Below the pieces are notes generated by a model, which had not been told where the DNA came from, ran no database searches, and was given only the letters and a program-made list of their open reading frames with translations. 6,225 bases of DNA from JBBDMC01 sp964441935 (GTDB lineage Bacteria; Pseudomonadota; Alphaproteobacteria; Rhizobiales; Kaistiaceae): the NCBI GenBank assembly GCA_964441935.1, contig CAYTXI010000131.1, positions 1-6,225 on the forward strand, in the 5' to 3' direction. How positions within the stretch are numbered: position 1 is the first letter of the stretch; each line of letters begins with the position of its first letter. This document shows, piece by piece, positions 1-5,026 of the stretch. Both the position numbers and the translations under genes were made by a program.

Positions 1-105
1 GTCCGTCTGTCGATGAAGATCGTCGATCAGGAGACCGGCGAGGAGATCAAGCAGGAGAAGGTCGAGCGCCAAGCCAAGGCCGAGCGCGAGCAGGCCGCGG
101 GGTAG
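1..105 (+). CDS. pnp: Polyribonucleotide nucleotidyltransferase (PNPase), C-terminal end only
   Basis: The first frame is open from the window edge to a TAG at 103-105, giving 34 residues. They begin VRLSMKIVDQETGEE, which matches the last strand of the C-terminal S1 RNA-binding domain of alphaproteobacterial PNPase (the typical form is KVRLSMKVVDQETGE). A charged Lys/Glu/Arg/Gln-rich tail follows, as is common after the S1 domain in this enzyme. PNPase degrades RNA 3' to 5' by phosphorolysis in the cytoplasm and is part of the degradosome in many bacteria. The catalytic RNase PH domains and the KH domain lie outside the window. The gene converges on the minus-strand gene ending at 172. The identification rests on a short fragment, so another S1-domain protein is possible but less likely. 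Confidence 0.8.
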   Translation, partial: VRLSMKIVDQETGEEIKQEKVERQAKAEREQAAG

Positions 106-171
106 GTTCGTCCGCACGCCGCGTGGGGGTGGTTGCGCTCCGCCGGTCCGAAAGCGCGTCCGGGCCCCGCG
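106..171. other. Convergent intergenic spacer, no clear terminator
   Basis: This 66-bp GC-rich gap separates the ends of two convergent genes. A short perfect inverted repeat, CACG-CCG-CGTG, lies at 115-125, but no T-run follows it on either strand. I therefore cannot call an intrinsic terminator. Ending by Rho or by weak stem-loops is an inference. Confidence 0.4.
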
Positions 172-897
172 TCACCGGCCGCGCGCTGTCTGCGCCAGGT
201 CGGCGAGCGTCTGTCTGAGCCCGGCGGCGCTCGTAACCCGTTCGCCGAACTCGAGCCGCCCCCGCATCGCACCGGCTCTGAGGTCGATGCCGTCAGGATC
301 GGCGCCGGTCATGCGCCAGTCGCCGTCGGCGAGGCCAAGGCTCCGGGTCGCGTAGAGGCGCAGCGCCTCGGCATGCTCCGCGTTCATGTGGTCGATGGCG
401 CTCGGCTCGCCCGCGATCAGCTCGGCGGCGTCGCTGACGTCGGTCAGAATGTCGTCAGGCGTCAGCTCGGCGATTCGTCCGAATCCGGCTACCAGATGCC
501 CGCCCTCGACGTCGAATAGATTGAAGCCGAAATCGGTGAAGCCGGCGTAGCTAGCCGCCTCAGCATGGCGCGCCAGGAACCGCTGCCTGAGGACGGGGTC
601 GTCGTGCGGCCCGTTTATCCGCCCGACGAGCGTCAGCCGCGCCGCCGCCAGCGAGTCGCCGTTCTCGCCGATCGCGCCAGTGAGGAGCAGGGACGCCCGC
701 GCCTCGCGCGCGAGGTTTTGCGTGTGGACCGCTAGCCGCGACAAGAGCAGGATTGGCGCTCCGGCCGGCGTTGTCGCCACCGTCACCAGCGACGCGAACG
801 GGCCGCCCTTTGCGTTGAGGGTCGCGAGCGCCCCGCTTGCCGCCAGCCTCAGGACCCGGCGTGCGACCCGGCTTGACGACAACGAGGTTTGCCTCAT
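172..897 (-). CDS. HugZ-like / pyridoxamine 5'-phosphate oxidase-fold protein with DUF2470 domain
   Basis: The 241-residue protein has a split-barrel, PNPOx-like flavin or heme-binding fold at about 12-145. Its family signatures include SGALATLNAKGGPFASLV near the start and YAGFTDFGFNLFDVEGG at 117-133, followed by HLVAGFGRI. A DUF2470 domain spans about 161-238 and opens with AIDHMNAEHAEAL, whose paired His residues are typical. This domain order matches the HugZ family, where some members bind or degrade heme (Helicobacter, Campylobacter). Many proteobacterial relatives have no proven activity, so heme use is only a possibility. No signal peptide is seen, so it is probably cytoplasmic. I chose the ATG at 897 because GGAGGT at 913-908 sits 10 nt upstream and family homology begins there. 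A longer frame to 969 adds 24 residues unlike the family. The gene is divergent from chvI. Confidence 0.85.
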   Translation of the reverse strand: MRQTSLSSSRVARRVLRLAASGALATLNAKGGPFASLVTVATTPAGAPILLLSRLAVHTQNLAREARASLLLTGAIGENGDSLAAARLTLVGRINGPHDDPVLRQRFLARHAEAASYAGFTDFGFNLFDVEGGHLVAGFGRIAELTPDDILTDVSDAAELIAGEPSAIDHMNAEHAEALRLYATRSLGLADGDWRMTGADPDGIDLRAGAMRGRLEFGERVTSAAGLRQTLADLAQTARGR

Positions 898-907
898 GTC
901 AGGATGG

Positions 908-913
908 ACCTCC
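908..913 (-). promoter_or_regulatory. Ribosome binding site of the HugZ-like gene
   Basis: GGAGGT on the minus strand is a near-perfect anti-16S match, 10 nt before the ATG at 897. It decides the start against the longer in-frame ATG at 969. Confidence 0.7.
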
Positions 914-987
914 GGCTTGGGACACCTGCACGACGTGAACGTCCAACAAAGCCCCGGTTTTCGGACCACACCGCGTCATTGCCACAA

Positions 988-1017
988 TTGGCGCTCACGG
1001 GTGGAATCCGATATGGT
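988..1017 (+). promoter_or_regulatory. Candidate sigma70-type promoter for chvI
   Basis: TTGGCG at 988-993 and TATGGT at 1012-1017 are separated by 18 bp, and each matches four of six consensus positions. The distance to the chvI start is about 90 bp. In a high-GC genome such matches arise by chance, so this is only a candidate. Confidence 0.35.
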
Positions 1018-1092
1018 CCCGCCGCATTTTCGCGCAATCGTGGCGGCGAGAGGGTGTTCCAATGGCTGTCACGAGCGCTGCACGGTTTGACT

Positions 1093-1098
1093 GGAGAG
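1093..1098 (+). promoter_or_regulatory. Ribosome binding site of chvI
   Basis: GGAGAG lies 8 nt before the ATG at 1107. It supports that start over the in-frame ATG at 1062, which has only a weak purine stretch upstream. Confidence 0.7.
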
Positions 1099-1106
1099 AC
1101 GTTCCG

Positions 1107-1808
1107 ATGCCGACCATCGCCTTGGTCGACGACGATCGCAACATCCTCGCGTCGGTTTCCATCGCGCTAGAATCGGAGGGCTATCGGGTCCAGACATACA
1201 CCGATGGCGCCTCGGCCCTCGACGGCTTCCAGACCGGCATGCCGGACCTCGCCATCCTCGACATCAAGATGCCGCGCATGGACGGCATGGAGCTCCTTCG
1301 CCGCCTGCGCCAGAAGACCGACTTGCCGGTCATCTTCCTGACCTCCAAGGACGAAGAGATCGACGAGTTGTTCGGCCTCAAGATGGGCGCCGACGACTTC
1401 ATCAAGAAGCCGTTTTCCCAGCGCCTGCTGGTCGAGCGGGTGAAGGCGGTGCTGCGTCGTTTCCAGACCCGCGAGGCCGGTGACAAGAAGACCGACGAGC
1501 CGACCCGCGTCCTCGATCGGGGCCCCTTGTCCATGGACCAGGAGCGTCACACCTGCACATGGAAGGGCCTCCCGGTGACCCTAACCGTCACCGAGTTTTT
1601 GATTCTCTACGCGTTGGCCCATCGCCCCGGGGTGGTCAAGAGCCGCAACGCTCTGATGGACGCCGCCTATGACGATCAGGTCTACGTCGACGACCGCACC
1701 ATCGACAGCCATATCAAACGTCTGCGCAAGAAGTTCAAGGCGGTCGATAGCGACTTCGACATGATCGAGACGCTCTATGGCGTCGGCTATCGCTTCAAGG
1801 AGATCTGA
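1107..1808 (+). CDS. chvI: ChvI-type two-component response regulator (OmpR/PhoB family)
   Basis: This 233-residue cytoplasmic transcription factor has a receiver domain at about 3-118 with the acidic pair Asp8/Asp9, phospho-acceptor Asp52 (LAILDIKMPRMDG), switch Thr79 and Lys101 (IKKPF). A linker follows, then an OmpR-type winged-helix DNA-binding domain at about 136-231. The domain contains LTVTEFLILYAL, the recognition-helix region DDRTIDSHIKRLRKKF, and ends YGVGYRF. The opening PTIALVDDDRNIL and the segment YRVQTYTDGASALDGF are characteristic of ChvI/BvrR/ExoR-pathway regulators of alphaproteobacteria. In those bacteria phosphorylated ChvI controls envelope, acid-response and host-interaction genes. 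I chose the ATG at 1107 because it matches the family start and GGAGAG (1093-1098) lies 8 nt upstream. An upstream in-frame ATG at 1062 adds 15 atypical residues. The partner kinase gene follows after 29 nt. Confidence 0.95.
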   Translation: MPTIALVDDDRNILASVSIALESEGYRVQTYTDGASALDGFQTGMPDLAILDIKMPRMDGMELLRRLRQKTDLPVIFLTSKDEEIDELFGLKMGADDFIKKPFSQRLLVERVKAVLRRFQTREAGDKKTDEPTRVLDRGPLSMDQERHTCTWKGLPVTLTVTEFLILYALAHRPGVVKSRNALMDAAYDDQVYVDDRTIDSHIKRLRKKFKAVDSDFDMIETLYGVGYRFKEI

Positions 1809-1837
1809 CCGCCCGGGCCAGGTGTTTGGGGGCCGTT

Positions 1838-3619
1838 ATGACGGCAGGTTTCGAGGAACGGCAACTGGCGGAGGTGGAGGTGTCCTCCTCGCGCAGCGGT
1901 GCGCTGCACCGGCTGCTTGCGGCGGTGTCGCGGTTTGCGTCGCTTCACGCCTTCACGAGTCTCACCCGCCGCATCATCGTTCTCAACCTCGCCGCGCTGA
2001 TCGTTCTGGTCTCCGGCATTCTGTTCCTCAACCAGTTCCGCGCCGGTTTGATTGATGCGCGCGTCTCCAGCCTGTTAACCCAGGGTGAGATCATCGCCGG
2101 CGCCATCGCCGCCTCGGCGACCGTCGACGACGCCGACACCATTACCATCGACCCCGAACGCTTGCTCGACCTCCAGGCCGGTCAGAGCGTGTCGCCGTTC
2201 GACCAGCTCTACGAGCCTGTGGACTTCGCCATCAATCCCGAGAAGGTGGCACCGATCCTGCGCCGGCTGGTCACGCCGACGAGGACCCGCGCCCGTATCT
2301 ACGACCGCGACGGCACCCTTATCGTTGATTCGCGCCATTTGTATTCGCGCGGCCAGATCCTGCGCTTCGACCTGCCGCCGCCGCAGGGCGAATCCCCGCC
2401 CTGGTGGCGGACCGCCTGGCGGCAATTCAACGCCTGGCTATCGAGTCGCGATCTGCCGACCTACACGGAGCTTGGCGGCGCCAACGGCCGCGGCTACGAG
2501 GAGGTCCGCTCCGCGCTCAACGGCACCGCCAACCAGATCGTGCGCGTCAACGATCAAGGCGAACTGATCGTCTCGGTCGCCGTGCCCATTCAGCGTTATC
2601 GTTCCGTCCACGGCGCGCTGCTTCTGTCCACGCAGGGCGGCGACATTGACGCCATCGTACATGCCGAGCGCTGGGCGATAATCCGCGTGTTCCTCGTCGC
2701 CGCCGGTGTCACGGTGCTTTTGTCGATCCTGTTGTCCGGGACCATCGCCGCTCCGCTCCGCCGCCTCGCCGATGCCGCCAATCGCGTCCGTCACCGCGTG
2801 ACATCGCGACCGCAGATTCCGGACTTCAGCCATCGCCGGGACGAGATCGGCAATCTCAGCCAGGCGCTGCGCGAGATGACCGGCGCGCTTTACGATCGCA
2901 TCGACGCCATCGAGAGCTTCGCCGCCGACGTCGCCCACGAGATCAAGAACCCCCTGACTTCGCTGAGGAGTGCTGTCGAAACGCTGCCGCTCGCCAAGAC
3001 TCCAGACGCCCAGGCGCGCCTCGCCGGCATCATAAAACACGACATTCGCCGGCTCGACCGCCTGATCAGTGACATTTCCGACGCCTCTCGCCTCGACGCC
3101 GAGCTGTCGCGCCAGGATACTGAGCGCGTCGATGTCCGCAAACTGCTGACCACCGTTATCGCCGTCGTCCGTGAGACCGGTCCCACCGACGGCCCGGAGA
3201 TCCACCTCGAGTGCGCCGCCGCCGACCCGGACAGCTACTTGGTCTACGGCCATGACAGCCGACTTGGGCAGGTGTTCAACAATCTGATCGACAACGCCCG
3301 CTCGTTTTGCCGGCCCGATGGCACGGTGCGGGTCATTGCGCGCGCCCGTGAAGGAGACGTCGAGGTCATCGTCGAGGACGACGGACCCGGCATCCGCCCC
3401 GACCAATTCGAGCGCATCTTCGAGCGTTTCTACACCGATCGCGAGGACAGTGATTCCTTCGGCCAGAACTCCGGCCTCGGCTTGTCGATCTCGAAGCAGA
3501 TTGTGGAAGCGCACCACGGCCGCATCTGGGCGGAAAACCGCACCGGACCGGCCACGGATCGCGATACTCCGCCGACCGTCCTCGGCGCCCGCTTCACCGT
3601 CCGTCTGCCGGCGGCATGA
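1838..3619 (+). CDS. chvG: ChvG-type membrane sensor histidine kinase
   Basis: The 593-residue inner-membrane kinase is the expected partner of ChvI. The layout is a cytoplasmic N-terminus of about 45 residues, TM1 at about 46-66 (IIVLNLAALIVLVSGILF), a periplasmic sensor domain of about 210 residues, and TM2 at about 280-301. A HAMP region covers about 303-356 and a HisKA dimerisation domain carries phospho-acceptor His367 (FAADVAHEIKNPLTSL). The ATPase domain has the N box NNLIDNA (481-487), G1 VEDDGPGI (512-519), F box FERFY and G2 SGLGLSISK (545-553). All catalytic motifs are intact. In Sinorhizobium the periplasmic repressor ExoR controls the orthologue; whether that applies here cannot be seen. 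The ATG at 1838 is preferred over a TTG at 1826, with a G-rich stretch at 1828-1832 as a modest ribosome site. The stop overlaps the hprK start (ATGA), implying coupled translation. Confidence 0.94.
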   Translation: MTAGFEERQLAEVEVSSSRSGALHRLLAAVSRFASLHAFTSLTRRIIVLNLAALIVLVSGILFLNQFRAGLIDARVSSLLTQGEIIAGAIAASATVDDADTITIDPERLLDLQAGQSVSPFDQLYEPVDFAINPEKVAPILRRLVTPTRTRARIYDRDGTLIVDSRHLYSRGQILRFDLPPPQGESPPWWRTAWRQFNAWLSSRDLPTYTELGGANGRGYEEVRSALNGTANQIVRVNDQGELIVSVAVPIQRYRSVHGALLLSTQGGDIDAIVHAERWAIIRVFLVAAGVTVLLSILLSGTIAAPLRRLADAANRVRHRVTSRPQIPDFSHRRDEIGNLSQALREMTGALYDRIDAIESFAADVAHEIKNPLTSLRSAVETLPLAKTPDAQARLAGIIKHDIRRLDRLISDISDASRLDAELSRQDTERVDVRKLLTTVIAVVRETGPTDGPEIHLECAAADPDSYLVYGHDSRLGQVFNNLIDNARSFCRPDGTVRVIARAREGDVEVIVEDDGPGIRPDQFERIFERFYTDREDSDSFGQNSGLGLSISKQIVEAHHGRIWAENRTGPATDRDTPPTVLGARFTVRLPAA

Positions 3620-4089
3620 ACGCCGCGGAGACCGTCCACGCCAGCGTCGTTCTCATCGGCGACAGCGGCATCCTCGTCCGTGGTGCCCCCGGCAGCGGCA
3701 AGTCGTCGCTGGTCTTGTCCCTCATCGCTGGCGATCCGACCGCGGCGCTTGTCGCCGACGACCGCGTCACGCTCAGCGCTGCCGGCGGTCGCCTGCTCGC
3801 CTCGGTTCCGGAGGAGATCGCGGGTCTCATAGAAGTCCGCGGTCAGGGAATCGTCCGACAGCCGTGGGTGTCGCCGGTCGTCGTCGATCTAGTGGTTGAT
3901 CTGGCGCCCGCCGAGGCGTGCCCGCGCATGCCGCTGAGCGGCGACGACAAACGCACCGCGATCGCCGGCGTCGTTCTCCCGCGTGTGCTGGTTCCCGTGG
4001 GCGCGGGCGACGCCGGCCTGCGCGTCAATGCCGCACGTGCTCGATCGCCTGAAAGAGAAACGAGCGCCCAGGGATTTGGGAATTGTTGA
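3616..4089 (+). CDS. hprK: Short-form HPr kinase/phosphorylase
   Basis: The 157-residue protein corresponds to the catalytic C-terminal domain of HprK. The N-terminal domain found in Firmicutes enzymes (about 310 residues) is absent, as is normal in alphaproteobacteria. Visible motifs are a P-loop GAPGSGKSS at 23-31, the LVADDRV segment at 45-51 with the paired Asp residues conserved in the family, and LIEVRGQGIV at 71-80, the HPr kinase signature. The enzyme phosphorylates HPr on its regulatory Ser and reverses this by phosphorolysis; the likely substrate, with Ser54, is encoded downstream at 4595. The P-loop has Pro where the HprK consensus usually has Ser (GxSGxGKS), yet it still fits Walker A. 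The ATG overlaps the chvG stop, so the kinase genes are translationally coupled. The last 20 residues or so resemble nothing specific. Confidence 0.9.
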   Translation: MNAAETVHASVVLIGDSGILVRGAPGSGKSSLVLSLIAGDPTAALVADDRVTLSAAGGRLLASVPEEIAGLIEVRGQGIVRQPWVSPVVVDLVVDLAPAEACPRMPLSGDDKRTAIAGVVLPRVLVPVGAGDAGLRVNAARARSPERETSAQGFGNC

Positions 4090-4193
4090 GGCGGCGCTAG
4101 CCTCTTGCGTTGCTCAATCGATGCGTCAAGATGCGCCGCTCCGCCGGTGGCTGATTGTCGGTGTCTGAGAATCAAGCCGGGGAAATTGGGCGC
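4090..4193 (+). other. Intergenic gap between hprK and the EIIA gene
   Basis: This 104-bp gap is the largest inside the cluster. Several alphaproteobacteria (for example Rhodobacter relatives) carry a rapZ-like gene at this place, but it is too short to hold one and no remnant is recognisable. No convincing promoter or terminator was found. An in-frame TTG at 4155 could extend the next gene by 13 residues but has no family support. Confidence 0.4.
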
Positions 4194-4595
4194 ATGATCG
4201 GACTCGTCCTCGTCACCCACGGCAAGCTCGCTCTTGAGTTTCGCGCCGCGCTCGAGCACGTTGTCGGTGCCCAGACTCAGATCGAAACCGTCTCGATCGG
4301 CCCGGACGACGATGTCGAGCGCCGCCGCCAGGACATCCTCGAGGCTATCGGCAAGGTCAACGACGGTTCTGGCGTCGTTCTTCTTACGGACATGTTCGGC
4401 GGCACGCCGTCCAATCTAGCCATTTCGGTGATGGAACCCGGCAAGGTCGAGGTGGTTGCCGGTGTCAACCTGCCGATGCTGATCAAGCTCGCCAGCATTC
4501 GCGGCGACGGCACGCTCGCCGGTGTCATCACCGACGCCCAGGTTGCCGGCCGCAAATACATCAATGTTGCGAGCCAGGTGCTGAACGGCAAGTGA
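4194..4595 (+). CDS. manX: PTS EIIA component, mannose (Man) family
   Basis: The 133-residue cytoplasmic phosphocarrier has the EIIA(Man) fold. It opens MIGLVLVTHGKLA, with His9 as the phosphorylated residue, and carries VVLLTDMFGGTPSN at 61-74, in which Asp66 matches the conserved active-site Asp. VAGVNLPML at 88-96 is also a family signature. Only the A domain is present; there is no fused IIB domain as in E. coli ManX, and no IIB, IIC or IID genes nearby. This is the usual state in alphaproteobacteria, where the protein is thought to receive phosphate from HPr and act in regulation. I chose the ATG at 4194 because the family start begins there and GGGGA (4179-4183) lies 10 nt upstream. The stop TGA overlaps the HPr start as TGATG. 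Confidence 0.93.
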   Translation: MIGLVLVTHGKLALEFRAALEHVVGAQTQIETVSIGPDDDVERRRQDILEAIGKVNDGSGVVLLTDMFGGTPSNLAISVMEPGKVEVVAGVNLPMLIKLASIRGDGTLAGVITDAQVAGRKYINVASQVLNGK

Positions 4596-4888
4596 TGCCC
4601 GCAGGCAGTCCCAGCGAGCCGCTATACCGCGATCTCGTCATCGCCAACAAGCGGGGACTGCATGCCCGAGCCGCCGCGCGCTTCGTGCAGTGCGTCGAGC
4701 GCTTCGACGCCACCGTGATCGTGTCCAAGGACGACACTGGCGTCGACGGCACCTCGATCATGGGCCTGATGATGCTGGCCGCCATGCCCGGCTCGGTCAT
4801 CCGTGTCACCGCTGAAGGGCCGGAGGCGGAAGCCGTGCTCACCGCCTTGGTTGACCTAGTTGCGTCACTCTTCGGCGAGGATGAGTAA
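4595..4888 (+). CDS. ptsH: HPr phosphocarrier protein of the regulatory PTS
   Basis: The 97-residue protein is slightly longer than the usual 85-90 because of about eight extra N-terminal residues. Catalytic His23 lies in NKRGLHARAAARF (equivalent to His15), where it takes phosphate from Enzyme I. Ser54 in DGTSIMGLMMLAA is exactly 31 residues further, matching the regulatory Ser46 modified by HprK. Both sites are intact, so the protein can carry the two opposing phosphorylation signals. Enzyme I (ptsP-type in these bacteria) is not in the window. The ATG overlaps the EIIA stop (TGATG) and lacks a strong ribosome site, which points to translational coupling. A GTG at 4592 in frame is less likely as the start. 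This is the last gene before the AT-rich spacer. Confidence 0.94.
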   Translation: MPAGSPSEPLYRDLVIANKRGLHARAAARFVQCVERFDATVIVSKDDTGVDGTSIMGLMMLAAMPGSVIRVTAEGPEAEAVLTALVDLVASLFGEDE

Positions 4889-4940
4889 GCAAACCTAGGT
4901 CTATTAGTTCAGACAGCATAAACAAATCTTTATATCATTA

Positions 4941-4969
4941 TTGCCTCTTTTGCTGTGGGTGGTTATAAC
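4941..4969 (+). promoter_or_regulatory. Sigma70-type promoter of ahcY
   Basis: TTGCCT (4941-4946) and TATAAC (4964-4969) are spaced exactly 17 bp. The -10 matches TATAAT at five of six positions. Transcription would start near 4976, giving a leader of about 50 nt before the ahcY ATG. This is the best promoter match in the window. Confidence 0.65.
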
Positions 4970-4987
4970 GCCCTCGCACCGCAATGC

Positions 4988-5026
4988 CGTGCCCTGAAGG
5001 GACATCTCTGGGGAGGTCGCGAGAGA
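4988..5026 (+). promoter_or_regulatory. Possible structured leader and ribosome site of ahcY
   Basis: A small hairpin can form with CCC/GGG around the loop TGAA (about 4990-5003), extended by GT/AC past a bulged G. After it, TCTCT at 5005-5009 is complementary to AGAGA at 5022-5026, leaving a 12-nt loop that contains the Shine-Dalgarno GGAGG (5012-5016), which is 10 nt before the ATG. The 5-bp stem is weak. It does not match the SAH or SAM-II riboswitch consensus that I know. Confidence 0.35.

Larger units (their letters stand above)
898..1106. promoter_or_regulatory. Divergent intergenic region between the HugZ-like gene and chvI
   Basis: These 209 bp must hold the promoters for both divergent genes. 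On the plus strand a possible sigma70-like pair is TTGGCG (988-993) and TATGGT (1012-1017), spaced 18 bp, which would give a chvI leader of roughly 80 nt. A perfect 5-bp inverted repeat with a 2-nt spacer, GACGT-GA-ACGTC, lies at 932-943, closer to the HugZ-like gene. No convincing promoter was found on the minus strand. I see no small gene or structured RNA here. Confidence 0.5.
4889..5026 (+). promoter_or_regulatory. AT-rich spacer, promoter region and leader of ahcY
   Basis: Positions 4891-4950 hold 18 G or C in 60 bases (30%) by hand count, in sharp contrast to the GC-rich genes on both sides. The rest is a GC-rich leader. No Rho-independent terminator for the upstream cluster is visible: the only nearby inverted repeat is a 4-bp stem GTCT/AGAC at 4900-4915 without a T-run. 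The AT-rich tract lies just before a good promoter and could act as an UP-element-like segment, which is an inference. Confidence 0.6.

Noticed and set aside
133..519. Plus-strand frame opposite the HugZ-like gene
   Set aside because: It is the complement of a clear conserved gene and shows no domain or ribosome site of its own.
898..969. N-terminal extension of the HugZ-like protein to an ATG at 969
   Set aside because: The 24 added residues do not look like the family, and a near-perfect ribosome site lies inside this stretch, correctly spaced for the ATG at 897.
2438..3517. Long minus-strand frame of 359 codons inside chvG
   Set aside because: It lies fully opposite an intact kinase with all motifs. 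Long antisense frames are expected in GC-rich codon-biased genes, and its translation shows no recognisable domain.
3318..3899. Plus-strand frame of 193 codons spanning the chvG-hprK junction
   Set aside because: It has low-complexity Arg/Ser-rich composition typical of a shifted frame, and both overlapped genes are intact and well recognised.
4090..4193. Frameshifted C-terminal continuation of hprK
   Set aside because: The hprK frame keeps family-like sequence up to its last 20 or so residues and the length is normal for the short form. The other frames give no better match.
4889..5026. SAH, SAM-II or SAM/SAH riboswitch upstream of ahcY
   Set aside because: I looked for the conserved core sequences and pseudoknot pairing and found none. 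The predicted leader of about 50 nt holds only a small hairpin and a weak stem.
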